Positions 28,909-37,786 of a stretch of DNA of 64,000 nucleotides are shown piece by piece; position 1 is the stretch's first letter, and each line of letters opens with the position of its first letter. Position numbers and translations under genes: made by a program. This stretch comes from Flavobacteriaceae bacterium. GTDB taxonomy: Bacteria > Bacteroidota > Bacteroidia > Flavobacteriales > Flavobacteriaceae. Below the pieces are notes generated by a model. The model saw only the letters and a program-made list of their open reading frames with translations. It was not told the origin of the DNA and ran no database searches. The stretch is from positions 340,022-404,021 of the forward strand of contig JAHEKV010000004.1 of assembly GCA_024638165.1 (NCBI GenBank), written 5' to 3'.

Positions 28909-29804
28909 TTGAGAAAAGCAATGGTGAAACTAACTACCGAAAGTACAAAACAGAATAAAGCTATTTTCTTCAGTTCACCATCGAGATTTCTATAGTCTTC
29001 AACTTTGCGAACCCTTTGGATATGTGGAATAAGAAAAACGAAAGCAAGTACTAAAAAAATACTATTCGGGCTGAGGACAGCAATGGTTGAAAAGGTAAAC
29101 CCAATGTAGGCAGTGATTAGAAGTAAGTAATGATAAATTTTAGCACGCCCCACTCCCATTCGAACGACTAAAGTGTTCTTACCAGATACCTTATCTGACT
29201 GATGGTCACGCATATTATTTAAATTTAAAACCGCGGTGCTCAATGCGCCCGCCGTCAAGGTGTATCCGATAGCATAAAGGGGAATGTCTGGAGTGAATAA
29301 CACGATGGTGCCTAAAACCGCAACACCTCCAAAAAAGAAGAAAACCATAAAATCACCTAAACCGTAATAACCATAAGGTTTTTTACCTAAGGTATAGGTA
29401 AGCGCGGCTACGATAGACAATGTACCCAGTACCGCAAGAACTGCATAAGAAGTGCTATTTAGATTTGCGATTTGAAGTAACTGATAAATCGCTAACCCGG
29501 TCAGAAGAATAAGAATCACAATCCCAGTTTTCAACTCACGAGCAGACAGTAAACCTGCTTGAAGTGCTCTTTTTGGGCCAATTCGATTCTCATTATCTGT
29601 TCCTTTTAAACCATCCCCTAAATCATTAGCAAAATTGGATAAGACTTGTAATGAAATGGTTACTACCAGTGCCCAATGAAAGACTGAAGGGTCAAATTTT
29701 TCAACAGAAAGAACAACTGTAGCTCCAAAAAATATCCCTGAAAGTGAAAGTGGAAGCGTTCTAAGGCGAGCTGCGATTAACCAAGCAATAAAGGTTTGCT
29801 TCAT
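28905..29804 (-). CDS. menA: 1,4-Dihydroxy-2-naphthoate polyprenyltransferase (MenA)
   Basis: UbiA-family integral membrane prenyltransferase of 299 residues that joins a polyprenyl chain to DHNA. The substrate-binding Asp-rich motif NDLGDGLKGTDNENR (about 59-73) and the second Asp motif NNMRDHQSDK (about 193-202) match the family. About eight to nine transmembrane helices are predicted. Its start overlaps the stop of the SPOR-like gene by 1 bp, and it overlaps menC by 4 bp at the other end. Confidence 0.94.
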   Translation of the reverse strand: MKQTFIAWLIAARLRTLPLSLSGIFFGATVVLSVEKFDPSVFHWALVVTISLQVLSNFANDLGDGLKGTDNENRIGPKRALQAGLLSARELKTGIVILILLTGLAIYQLLQIANLNSTSYAVLAVLGTLSIVAALTYTLGKKPYGYYGLGDFMVFFFFGGVAVLGTIVLFTPDIPLYAIGYTLTAGALSTAVLNLNNMRDHQSDKVSGKNTLVVRMGVGRAKIYHYLLLITAYIGFTFSTIAVLSPNSIFLVLAFVFLIPHIQRVRKVEDYRNLDGELKKIALFCFVLSVVSFTIAFLK

Positions 29805-30292
29805 TATTCAGCGCGGTGAATCTTAAGACGTGTAGTACCTTTGTAAGACGCAACAAAAGCGTCTGAAAAACCAAGTTTAACCAGCCCTCTTCTTAATGCG
29901 TTTGCCTCTTCTAAAGTCTCATACAGACCGATAGAATATTTCATGTAAGGATGAGCTTCTACGAAAATTCCATTGGCTAAACCCGGAGAAATTAAACCAG
30001 TAGCCTCCATAGGTAACATACCCGTTTGAACGCTGTAAATAGTATCTGAAGTCACCAGGTTGCGGGCCAAATAAAAATCTTGAATTTTCTTAAGCTCGGT
30101 GTTTTCTTCTTCTAACGAACTAATTTTTTCCTCAAGGCGAGTTATTTCAGTGGTGTCAACCTCTGGAATCTTAACTAACCACTCTGATAGACTTCCAAAA
30201 AAAACCATGGCGATTACCAATAAGGATAACACCATTAAGCTATATGAAAGCAGACTGTTTTGACGTTTTAGAGAATGAAGTTGTTTAGACAC
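29804..30292 (-). CDS. Membrane protein with coiled coil and SPOR-like C-terminal domain
   Basis: Protein of 162 residues, not recognised as a named family. It has a short basic cytoplasmic start (KQLHSLKRQN), one transmembrane helix (about 16-36), a coiled coil (about 46-70, TRLEEKISSLEEENTELKK) and a C-terminal region (about 83-160) with the pattern of a SPOR peptidoglycan-binding fold: YSVQTGML..., YSIGLYETLEEANALRRGLVKLGF and AFVASYKG. Topology predicts a periplasmic SPOR domain. It sits in the men cluster where menB is often found; a role in menaquinone synthesis is not suggested by the sequence. Confidence 0.7.
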   Translation of the reverse strand: MSKQLHSLKRQNSLLSYSLMVLSLLVIAMVFFGSLSEWLVKIPEVDTTEITRLEEKISSLEEENTELKKIQDFYLARNLVTSDTIYSVQTGMLPMEATGLISPGLANGIFVEAHPYMKYSIGLYETLEEANALRRGLVKLGFSDAFVASYKGTTRLKIHRAE

Positions 30293-30341
30293 AGAAACTA
30301 TTTTTGATCAGTAAATATACTTAAACTCCCATAATTAGAAA

Positions 30342-31178
30342 TTATTTCAGAAGTCGAATACCTCCTGCTTCTATCAAGATTTTTTTTGATTTTAAAAGCC
30401 CTCCGACGGCCTTTTTGAAAAGTTTTTTACTCATTTGAGTGAGTTCATAAATCTCATCTGGTGAAGACTTATCGTGAATAGGAAGAAAGCCTTTAGGTGC
30501 GACTTCTAATAATTTCAACAAACTCATTGCGCCCTCCTCTAGCGCTTTTAATCCGACCGGATGTAAACTTAAATCTACCTTAAGATCTTCACGCTGGCGA
30601 ATCACATAAACGGCTAACTCATCTCCTCTTCTAAGCTGAGCTGAATCTTTGTCGTGATAGACTAGCCCTAACCATTTACCCTCTAAAATACATTCAAACC
30701 CTAAATCAGAACGGCTAGCAACAATGGCTTGAAATGAGGTCCCAGGTGTAATCGATTCTGTAATAGGCTCTATGAATCGCTTCCATCGCTTTGACGCTAC
30801 TAATCTCCCAGACAATTCGTCTAAATAGCAATAGATAAAAACAGAAGAACCTACCTCAAGATCCTCCGAAGATTCTCGGTACGGTAAAAAGAGTTGCTTT
30901 TGTAATCCCCAATCTAAAAAATATCCACTCTTTGAACGGTCTGCGATTTTCAAGTAACCAAAGTGATCGCGAATCACCTTTGGCTGTTTAAGTGAAAGTA
31001 CAGGTCTTTCTTCATGATCCAGGTAACAAAACAGCGACCTTGTCACTCCTTGTTCAAGATCTGGCGTAATTTCAGCATTCGGCAATAACACCTCAGTTCC
31101 TTCCTCGTCAGTAAAATACCAGCCTTGAGGTGTTTTATGGGAGGCTTGTAATTCATTATATAATCCTAAACCAATCAT
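30342..31178 (-). CDS. cvfB: S1-like RNA-binding protein, CvfB family
   Basis: Protein of 278 residues with tandem S1-like beta-barrel modules (about 1-60, 67-135 and 145-205) and a C-terminal winged-helix-like part (about 215-278, IYELTQMSKKLFKKAVGGLLKS). This is the arrangement of CvfB/YitL, an RNA-binding protein affecting virulence factor expression in staphylococci. Its start overlaps menD by 4 bp (ATGA type), so it is translationally coupled to menD. A 49 bp gap without a clear promoter follows it. Confidence 0.88.
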   Translation of the reverse strand: MIGLGLYNELQASHKTPQGWYFTDEEGTEVLLPNAEITPDLEQGVTRSLFCYLDHEERPVLSLKQPKVIRDHFGYLKIADRSKSGYFLDWGLQKQLFLPYRESSEDLEVGSSVFIYCYLDELSGRLVASKRWKRFIEPITESITPGTSFQAIVASRSDLGFECILEGKWLGLVYHDKDSAQLRRGDELAVYVIRQREDLKVDLSLHPVGLKALEEGAMSLLKLLEVAPKGFLPIHDKSSPDEIYELTQMSKKLFKKAVGGLLKSKKILIEAGGIRLLK

Positions 31179-32845
31179 TCGAGCGCTTTAAAGTAATTTA
31201 ATAAGATAGCCTCATTATTTTGAGGATTAGTGATTACCTCCAGAAGCTTTGGTATTGATGAAGGATTAAAAAATGAAACCAGTGCATTTTCTAAATCGTT
31301 CAAAGATTTCACAGAAATGTAATCAAAATCAAAGTGTTTAGCCAAATGTTCGGCGGTAAACTGATGGCGCGTTTCGAAGTATTCTGAAAAATGTAAACTA
31401 TTTTCTTTCCCGGGTAGAATTCTAAAAATACCGCCCCCACTGTTATTTACAACAATAATTCTAAAATTAGGAGGTAGATCTCGTGACCATAGAGCGTTAG
31501 AATCGTATAAGAAGCTAAGGTCGCCGGTCACTAAAATTACTGGTTGATCGCTACCCTTAGCATAACCTACAGCCGTAGAAACACTGCCTTCTATTCCACT
31601 CGTTCCTCGATTGCAAAACTGATTATTCGCAGTTGGAAATAATTGTGCATAGCGAATAGCTGAAGAATTCGCCATATGTATTAGATATCTCTCGGGGATA
31701 CCTTTAAAAATCTTGGCGTAGGCTTTAAAATCAGAATAAGGAGCATCTTCGATATAATCATTTCTCCGTTGTTCAAGACCTTGGTAATGATTCACCCAAT
31801 ACTTCGGGTAGGAGTCTTCAATCTCTAGGGTACCTAAAAGGGATTTCAATTGATCGATCTTCAAACAACCTTTTAGCGTAAAATAGGTATCTCTAGCAGG
31901 GGTACCCTCAAGATGTAGGTGAATTAAATCCTTATGGGTTCTGAGAAGTGCTTTGATTTTCTTCGAAACAATCATACCTCCCGCGGTAATCAATAAATCG
32001 GGTAATAATCGATTGAAATAATCTGATGACTGCTCCAATTTCTCCAAAGGCGCAATTAAGGTATCTATACTGTCTATAGTATCTGACAAATTCAATTGGG
32101 ACAGGCTCTCATGAAGAAATAATATCGAGTGATAAGACTGTAAATCTTCAAGCCATTTGATTTCCTTGTCTGAAGGCTTCAAAGTACCCACCAAACACAT
32201 CACCTTTAGTGGTCGATTGGTTGGAACAAATTCTAGGGATAAGGAATCATCAATCGGATCTTCAATTTTAAGTCGTTCTGTCTCAACAGAGAATAGCCGT
32301 TCTTCGGTCTTATTGTACAGTGGTTCATCAAAAGGGATATTGATATGAACCGGACACTGTGTGGTATTAAGCTGAACAAGTGACTCTTCAATACGTGATT
32401 GATTAATTGAATTAATAGAATCTTGGTTAGATGAATCGTCTAATAACAAGCTCGTTGAATGGGCAATCATCTTTCCGTAAACACCCTCTTGAAGAATTGT
32501 TTGACCATCCCCAATTTCTAACAGGTATTCTGGTCTATCAGCCGATAAAACAAGTAACGGAAGCTCGCTGTAGAAGGCTTCAGCTATGGCCGGAAAATAA
32601 TTAAGCAAAGCCGATCCCGAGGTGCATACGAGAACTACGGGTTCATTTTTTGCCATTGCAAGCCCTAAAGCATAAAAAGCCGCCGAACGTTCGTCAACGA
32701 TCGAATGACAACTAAATGCTTTGTTTTCAGAAAAACCAATCGTTAATGGAGCATTTCGTGAACCTGGAGAAATCACTACCTCCTTTACGCCATGAAGTCG
32801 CAAAAGCTCTACGATTAAAAATGCCGATGGAATCGAACTATACAT
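31175..32845 (-). CDS. menD: SEPHCHC synthase (MenD)
   Basis: Thiamin-diphosphate enzyme that condenses 2-oxoglutarate with isochorismate. The start at ATG 32845 (MYSSIPSAFLIVELLRLHGV) gives 556 residues; the upstream TTG adds eight unlikely residues. The substrate-entry motif VISPGSRNAPLTI at the N-terminus, the activating Glu region (VDERSAAFYALG) and the ThDP-Mg motif GDLSFLYDSNAL with NNSGGGIF near residue 450-470 are those of MenD. It starts 32 bp after menF and overlaps cvfB. Confidence 0.95.
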   Translation of the reverse strand: MYSSIPSAFLIVELLRLHGVKEVVISPGSRNAPLTIGFSENKAFSCHSIVDERSAAFYALGLAMAKNEPVVLVCTSGSALLNYFPAIAEAFYSELPLLVLSADRPEYLLEIGDGQTILQEGVYGKMIAHSTSLLLDDSSNQDSINSINQSRIEESLVQLNTTQCPVHINIPFDEPLYNKTEERLFSVETERLKIEDPIDDSLSLEFVPTNRPLKVMCLVGTLKPSDKEIKWLEDLQSYHSILFLHESLSQLNLSDTIDSIDTLIAPLEKLEQSSDYFNRLLPDLLITAGGMIVSKKIKALLRTHKDLIHLHLEGTPARDTYFTLKGCLKIDQLKSLLGTLEIEDSYPKYWVNHYQGLEQRRNDYIEDAPYSDFKAYAKIFKGIPERYLIHMANSSAIRYAQLFPTANNQFCNRGTSGIEGSVSTAVGYAKGSDQPVILVTGDLSFLYDSNALWSRDLPPNFRIIVVNNSGGGIFRILPGKENSLHFSEYFETRHQFTAEHLAKHFDFDYISVKSLNDLENALVSFFNPSSIPKLLEVITNPQNNEAILLNYFKALE

Positions 32846-32877
32846 TGTTCGACAAAGGTAAGAAGGCAAATAGTAAT

Positions 32878-33924
32878 CTAAGCCATTAAAATAGAAGCTA
32901 AAGTTGAAGTTTTCATTCGAATCTCTTCAGTTTCTAATTCTGGATCAGAATCAGCTGTGATTCCTGCTCCGACATATACCTTAATCATCCCTTCTTTATA
33001 AGACATGCATCTTAAATTCACATAAAGGGAAGAGGATTCTTTTTGAACTCTTCCTAAATAACCAGAATAAAGGGATCGGTCAAGTATTTCGTTTTCTTCA
33101 ATATACCGGTAGGCCAAACTTTTCGGATAACCACAAACAGCAGCTGTAGGATGCAGAATATTTGCAATGTCGGCAGTAGTTAAGTGGGATTTCATCTTCC
33201 CTTTTATAATCGTTCGTAAATGAGCCAATTTTCCCGCCTTTACGGTCTCCACTTCTCCTACATGCATGAAATCAGCAGATTCATTCAATAATTCAACAAT
33301 TTCCTTAGTTACCCAAGCTTGTTCTGCCCTTTCTTTTTCTCTGAAAGGATCGACATCTAAGTCTTCCAATTTTCGAGTACCAGCAAGAGCCATCGTTTTA
33401 AAATCTCTACGATCTGATTGAACCAATACTTCTGGTGTAATCCCCATCCAAAGACCAAGTTCTGCACTATAAAAAGAATATCGAAAACCTTCAATATCTG
33501 CTGCTAAAACCTTGTGAATTAAACGGTGTATCTCCTTCGAATATGCTACCTCTATCTGAGTATGGAGTACCACCTTATTCATTAAACCCTTTCCTATTTC
33601 ATCGATCGCATGAAAGACCTTGGAACGATATTCATTTAGAGTAGAATTAGGAACCTCTAGCGTTTTAAACTGATCATCTCTAAAGGTTGAATCTAACTTA
33701 AAAGATTCCTCAGAAAACACCCGGTAATAATAAGGCGAATGTTCTTCAGAAAAAGGACAGGTCACCCATAGATCATCACAAGAATTGTACGATTCATCCT
33801 TAATTGCGCTCAATTGCAATAGCACAACCTGATCACTTTTTGGGGATCTATAAAAAGCGAAATCAACACCCGCTTTTAAGAGTTCCTCGATTCTAGAAAG
33901 TAACAAAGGTGTTTCCTTAAACAC
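32878..33924 (-). CDS. menF: Isochorismate synthase (MenF)
   Basis: Chorismate-binding enzyme of 348 residues that isomerises chorismate to isochorismate, the first committed step of menaquinone synthesis. The conserved HPTAAVCGYPK motif, the AGTRK segment and the C-terminal YVGAGITADSDPE region identify the family. The start is GTG: the preceding thioesterase stop TAG shares its G with this GTG (TAGTG), which implies reinitiation. Siderophore-type isochorismate synthases share the fold, but the neighbours settle the call. Confidence 0.93.
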   Translation of the reverse strand: MFKETPLLLSRIEELLKAGVDFAFYRSPKSDQVVLLQLSAIKDESYNSCDDLWVTCPFSEEHSPYYYRVFSEESFKLDSTFRDDQFKTLEVPNSTLNEYRSKVFHAIDEIGKGLMNKVVLHTQIEVAYSKEIHRLIHKVLAADIEGFRYSFYSAELGLWMGITPEVLVQSDRRDFKTMALAGTRKLEDLDVDPFREKERAEQAWVTKEIVELLNESADFMHVGEVETVKAGKLAHLRTIIKGKMKSHLTTADIANILHPTAAVCGYPKSLAYRYIEENEILDRSLYSGYLGRVQKESSSLYVNLRCMSYKEGMIKVYVGAGITADSDPELETEEIRMKTSTLASILMA

Positions 33925-34349
33925 TACTTCTTTTCTAAGGTTATCGTCAGTAATTTACCTACAGAAATTAAAGCACCTTCTTTATCAGTTACCTTAATTT
34001 CCCAGTGCTGCGTAGTTCTACCTAAATGTACCGGTTTAGCAGTCGCGAATACATCGCCCTCCCTTATTGATTTAAGATGATTTGCACTGATCTCGATTCC
34101 TCTCACTAACAAGTTTTCAGTCTGTTTAAAGACAAATACAGCAACACTACCAACGGTTTCGATAAGGGCAGCTGTGGCCCCACCGTGCAAAACACCGTCG
34201 GGCTGATGAACCGCTGTTGTTACGGGCATTTTGGCAGTTATAGACTGATCTTCAAATTCTACATCTATGAAAGTAATGTCCAAGGTTTCCATTAGTGTCC
34301 CCTTCTTTCTTGAATTACAACGATCTAAAACTTCTTGCTTGGAAATCAT
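33924..34349 (-). CDS. Hotdog-fold thioesterase (PaaI/MenI type), probable DHNA-CoA hydrolase
   Basis: Small thioesterase of 141 residues. HQPDGVLHGGATAALIETVGS is the hotdog active-site region: HGG loop followed by the helix carrying the catalytic Glu (ETVGS). The family includes PaaI and the DHNA-CoA thioesterase MenI, and the position at the head of the men genes supports the latter. That assignment is contextual. Its ATG overlaps the stop of the upstream secreted-protein gene by 4 bp and its stop overlaps the menF GTG. Confidence 0.85.
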   Translation of the reverse strand: MISKQEVLDRCNSRKKGTLMETLDITFIDVEFEDQSITAKMPVTTAVHQPDGVLHGGATAALIETVGSVAVFVFKQTENLLVRGIEISANHLKSIREGDVFATAKPVHLGRTTQHWEIKVTDKEGALISVGKLLTITLEKK

Positions 34350-35233
34350 GGTTTTGTATGGTAAGTAATTATTCGATTAATGTATTTGTTACTTGGTATT
34401 TCAATCCTTTTCACCCAATTTGATGGGGTATGGTTGTCGTATTGGTAAATATAATTTTGCCGCTTGCTAATCAGGCCATTACTAGTAACAATACTGCTGA
34501 TATTGCCGTTTTCATCGTACGCGTAGATTAACTGTTTTTGTGATGTAGAGGTAATCGTATCGCTTTGGATGACATAATCGATAAACTCTTCTTTACTTAT
34601 TTCAGCGTTTTGATTTCTTTCAATAAGATTTTTACGCAAAAGTATTCCTTGGCTCCATTCTTCAGTAATCGACTGTTCTTTTGTGTTTGAAGCCATTTTC
34701 TTAATCCATCTGCGCTCGACCAGTTGATTGTTCTTAAAAATACGAGTCACTGTAGAATCGCTAGTTTCAACGTACTGATAATCGTAACGCTCCTCCTCTA
34801 TTCCATTTGATAGTAATCGATTGAGTAATCTCGACCTATCGTCATAGTAATAGGTAGTTTTCGAAACACTTTCTTCATCTAATCTTATCGTCCACTCGAT
34901 CACTTTATTTTCTCTGTAATCGAAATGAAATACATAAGACATGTCTTTTATTAATGAATTGTCTTGATACACTTCAATCCATTTTTGATCTAATGTATCA
35001 TTCTTATATATAAATCGTATTTCCTCGCGCCTGTTTTGATCAAGTAGGGTGCTTAATCGAAGTAATCTACCTTCCTTATCAAATTCATAGGTCTCTGATC
35101 CGTATTCTGATTGTTGAATACATTGATAAACGCTTCCTTTCAGATTAAAATCCTTGACCGTCGGATGGTTGATCTGGGCGCTAACACAATTGAATAGAAA
35201 AACGAATAAACCAAAGATTATAAATCTAAGCAT
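34346..35233 (-). CDS. Secreted protein with YD-repeat-like strands, unknown function
   Basis: Protein of 295 residues with a signal peptide (MLRFIIFGLFVFLFNCVSAQ). The mature part consists of repeated short strands of the YD-repeat or MORN-like sort: YEFDKEGRLLRL, YYYDDRSRLLNRL, YAYDENGNISSI and IYQYDNHTPSNWVKRI, spaced about 40-60 residues apart. A Cys near the signal end (NCVSAQ) is not a good lipobox. Function unknown. It opens the men operon by 4 bp overlap with the thioesterase; that may be chance of compact packing. Confidence 0.72.
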   Translation of the reverse strand: MLRFIIFGLFVFLFNCVSAQINHPTVKDFNLKGSVYQCIQQSEYGSETYEFDKEGRLLRLSTLLDQNRREEIRFIYKNDTLDQKWIEVYQDNSLIKDMSYVFHFDYRENKVIEWTIRLDEESVSKTTYYYDDRSRLLNRLLSNGIEEERYDYQYVETSDSTVTRIFKNNQLVERRWIKKMASNTKEQSITEEWSQGILLRKNLIERNQNAEISKEEFIDYVIQSDTITSTSQKQLIYAYDENGNISSIVTSNGLISKRQNYIYQYDNHTPSNWVKRIEIPSNKYINRIITYHTKP

Positions 35234-35237
35234 ACAT

Positions 35238-35245
35238 CAAAATTA
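35238..35245 (-). promoter_or_regulatory. -7 element giving a predicted leaderless transcript
   Basis: TAATTTTG on the minus strand ends 4 nt before the ATG of the secreted YD-repeat protein gene. In the Bacteroidota promoter the start of transcription is expected a few nt after this box, so the message would begin at or next to the start codon. No -33 TTG is evident. Confidence 0.5.
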
Positions 35246-35302
35246 CAAGAATGAAATGGCATATTGGGTAGTTTGTGTAACTTGGTGACAAATAATTCAA
35301 AC

Positions 35303-36856
35303 ATGAAAAGAAGTCTATTTTCTCTCTTAATCTTATCCGTATTGGTCGGATGTGCCAGAAATGAATCCAAAGTACCCGTTGAGGTTAGTGATGCGGATGC
35401 CGTCGAACTTGCTGCTTCAATTACCGAGGCTGAATTAAAAGAACATTTGTTTATTTATGCTTCTGATGAATTCGAAGGACGTGAAACCGGAACCGAAGGT
35501 CAGAAAAAGGCGGTTCAGTATATTGTCGACTATTACAAAAAACTGAATATTGATCCTGCAGCAGGTACCAACGACTACATTCAGAAGGTGCCTGTAAACT
35601 ACACCACGGCTCCGACTGGTTCAGCCTCTGTAGGGAACACCCCTTTAGAATTAGGAGAGCAATTGGTAAGTTTTACACCACTTGATGGTGAATACGCAAT
35701 GGTGTTTGTTGGTCATGGTATTGTAGATGGAACTATTAATGATTTCGAAAACCTCGATGTTGAAGGGAAAATTGTTCTCGCTGTAGCAGGTGAACCTAAA
35801 AATGACGACGGAACCTATGTTCTTACTGGAACCGAAGAAATATCAAAATGGAGCAATCGATCTGAGGCACTACCTAAAAGAGTAGAAACTGCTAAAGAAA
35901 ATGGCGCGGCTGGTCTTCTCTTTGTCGACGATGACAATTTTGCACGTTACAACCGCTATTTCTCTTACATGAGAAGAAACAATAGCGGACAAATGCGTTT
36001 AGATACTGGCGAAGAAACGCTTTTCAGCGGTTTATTAAAATCAGAATCTCTGGCATTATTAGGTCTAAGTAAGGATGATGTTGAAGGTAAAGCCCTTGAT
36101 CTAAGTTTCTCTGCCTCTATTCAAGGAGGAACCAAAGAGGTGGATACTGAAAATGTAGCTGCAGTTATTGAGGGAGTCGAATTTCCTGATGAGTACGTTG
36201 TAATCTCTTCTCATCTTGATCATATTGGAATCAATGCCGATGGAGAAATCAATAACGGAGCGGATGATGACGGGTCAGGAACCGTTGCGCTATTAGAAAT
36301 TGCAGAAGCATTTAAAATGGCGAAGGAGCAAGGAAAAGGTCCAAGAAGAACCGTAGTATTCTTGCATGTTACCGGAGAAGAAAAGGGTTTGTTAGGGTCT
36401 GAATACTATACCGATTTTGAGCCACTATATCCCCTAGAAAATACCGTAACTAACCTGAATATTGATATGATTGGTCGTATCGATCCTGAACGCTCAGGAG
36501 GTCGCAATTATATCTATCTCATTGGATCAGATAAACTAAGTACCGATCTTCATGAACTCTCTGAAGCGGTGAATCAAAAGTATCTACAAATTGAACTCGA
36601 TTATACCTATAACGATGAGAATGATCCAAATCGATTCTATTATCGATCTGATCACTACAATTTTGCAAAGAATAATATTCCAATCATCTTCTATTTCAAT
36701 GGAACACATGATGACTATCACCGCGAAAGTGATACCCCTGATAAGATCAATTATGACTTATTAGAGAATCGTTCAAGATTGGTATTTCATACAGCCTTAG
36801 AAGTAGCCAATAGAGACCAAAAACCCGTGGTAGATAAAGCTGAGGTGGAAGAATAA
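35303..36856 (+). CDS. M28 family zinc aminopeptidase, lipoprotein
   Basis: Predicted exported metallopeptidase of 517 residues. The ATG at 35303 gives a lipoprotein signal peptide with the lipobox LVGC, so it should be lipid-anchored. A protease-associated-type insert (about 120-250) is followed by the M28 catalytic domain. Zinc ligand and catalytic motifs: SSHLDHIG (His and Asp), NGADDDGSGT (bridging Asp), TGEEKGLLGS (general-base Glu, Glu ligand), NIDMIGRID (Asp) and the late His in NGTHDDYHRESD. Terminated by a strong hairpin. The substrate is probably N-terminal residues of peptides, but specificity is unknown. Confidence 0.93.
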   Translation: MKRSLFSLLILSVLVGCARNESKVPVEVSDADAVELAASITEAELKEHLFIYASDEFEGRETGTEGQKKAVQYIVDYYKKLNIDPAAGTNDYIQKVPVNYTTAPTGSASVGNTPLELGEQLVSFTPLDGEYAMVFVGHGIVDGTINDFENLDVEGKIVLAVAGEPKNDDGTYVLTGTEEISKWSNRSEALPKRVETAKENGAAGLLFVDDDNFARYNRYFSYMRRNNSGQMRLDTGEETLFSGLLKSESLALLGLSKDDVEGKALDLSFSASIQGGTKEVDTENVAAVIEGVEFPDEYVVISSHLDHIGINADGEINNGADDDGSGTVALLEIAEAFKMAKEQGKGPRRTVVFLHVTGEEKGLLGSEYYTDFEPLYPLENTVTNLNIDMIGRIDPERSGGRNYIYLIGSDKLSTDLHELSEAVNQKYLQIELDYTYNDENDPNRFYYRSDHYNFAKNNIPIIFYFNGTHDDYHRESDTPDKINYDLLENRSRLVFHTALEVANRDQKPVVDKAEVEE

Positions 36857-36875
36857 GGCAATCTTACAGATCAAT

Positions 36876-36905
36876 AAAAAAGGGCTCCAAAATGGAGCCC
36901 TTTTT
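36876..36905. terminator. Bidirectional rho-independent terminator
   Basis: Stem GGGCTCCA / TGGAGCCC with loop AAA, A6 before and T5 after. It ends the M28 peptidase transcript and, read on the other strand, the tRNA-His transcript. Confidence 0.92.
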
Positions 36906-36911
36906 CTTTTG

Positions 36912-36986
36912 GGTGGAAGACCGGGTTCGAACCGGCGACCTCTGGAACCACAATCCAGCGCTCTAACCAACTGAGCTACAACCACC
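36912..36986 (-). tRNA. tRNA-His(GTG)
   Basis: 75-nt tRNA including the extra 5' G(-1) that pairs with discriminator C73, as expected for tRNA-His. Anticodon loop TTGTGGT between perfectly paired CTGGA and TCCAG gives anticodon GTG. D arm AGCTCAGTTGGTTAGAGC and T arm GCCGG-TTCGAAC-CCGGT are standard. As read, acceptor pairs 5:68 and 6:67 are U-U mismatches. The full CCA is not encoded. A consensus promoter lies upstream. Confidence 0.96.
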
Positions 36987-37003
36987 GTGTAATTTCAGGT
37001 TGG

Positions 37004-37034
37004 CAAATGTAGTATTTTTCTCGATTCAATTCAA
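37004..37034 (-). promoter_or_regulatory. Promoter of tRNA-His
   Basis: On the minus strand TTG (37032-37034), 20 nt, TACATTTG (37004-37011), 17 nt before the tRNA 5' end. This is a clean Bacteroidota sigma promoter. Confidence 0.8.
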
Positions 37035-37052
37035 AGAGAAAAGCACAACAAA

Positions 37053-37775
37053 TTAGTGGATATCAAACAAACTTTTAATTAATGGATAGCGTTGAACCGT
37101 AAAACCCTCTGCATAAGCAACTCCAGTAATTCTTCCCATATTCTGAGCACGATACTTTACCGAGTCTAAAAAGTTCTTACTGCTTATAGGTGTTTCAGGC
37201 TCCTTGCTGTTTGGATCATAAAACTGCGTAGAATAGGCAAGAATAGACGCTACCTTCTGATCAATAGTATGACTGATGTCTACAACAAAATCAGGTTCAA
37301 GGTCGTACCATTGAATCATGTGATAAACATGCTTTGGACGAAAGGCTTCTTGATTTTCTCCTTGCTCATTTAAGGTGGTAATTTTCTGTAATCCACTTAA
37401 AAAACAGGCATCACTAACTAGCTTCGCCCCTCTCCCGTGATCAATATGTCGATCATGAATTGCATTGGCAATGACAATCTTTGGACGATACTTTCTGATT
37501 TTTTGAATTATGGCCAGTTGATGTTCTTTATTATTTTCGAAAAAACCATCTGCAAAGCCTAGATTTTCTCTAACACTAACCCCGAGTATTTTTGCAGCTT
37601 TTGATGCTTCTTTATCGCGATCGTCTGCAGAACCCCTAGTTCCTAATTCTCCCCGGGTAAGATCTATGATTCCTACCAATTTACCTTCAGCTACTGCAGA
37701 AGCGATTGTACCAGCGGCACCTAATTCAGCGTCATCGGGATGCGCACCAAATACTAAAAGATCTAATTGAGTCAT
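37053..37775 (-). CDS. bshB1: Bacillithiol biosynthesis deacetylase BshB1
   Basis: Zinc-dependent LmbE-family N-deacetylase of 240 residues that removes the acetyl group from GlcNAc-malate in bacillithiol synthesis. The zinc and catalytic motif AHPDDAELG is at 11-19, and HIDHGRG (around 113-119) supplies the third ligand and catalytic His. The extended HDRH-IDHGR sequence and length match BshB1 rather than general PIG-L deacetylases. Its start is 11 bp after the end of ccsBA. No other bacillithiol genes are in the window. Confidence 0.93.
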   Translation of the reverse strand: MTQLDLLVFGAHPDDAELGAAGTIASAVAEGKLVGIIDLTRGELGTRGSADDRDKEASKAAKILGVSVRENLGFADGFFENNKEHQLAIIQKIRKYRPKIVIANAIHDRHIDHGRGAKLVSDACFLSGLQKITTLNEQGENQEAFRPKHVYHMIQWYDLEPDFVVDISHTIDQKVASILAYSTQFYDPNSKEPETPISSKNFLDSVKYRAQNMGRITGVAYAEGFTVQRYPLIKSLFDIH

Positions 37776-37786
37776 AGCTAAAGTGG

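Noticed and set aside
36797..36985. A 62-codon minus-strand reading frame
   Set aside because: It covers tRNA-His and the end of the M28 peptidase gene and has no protein-like features.
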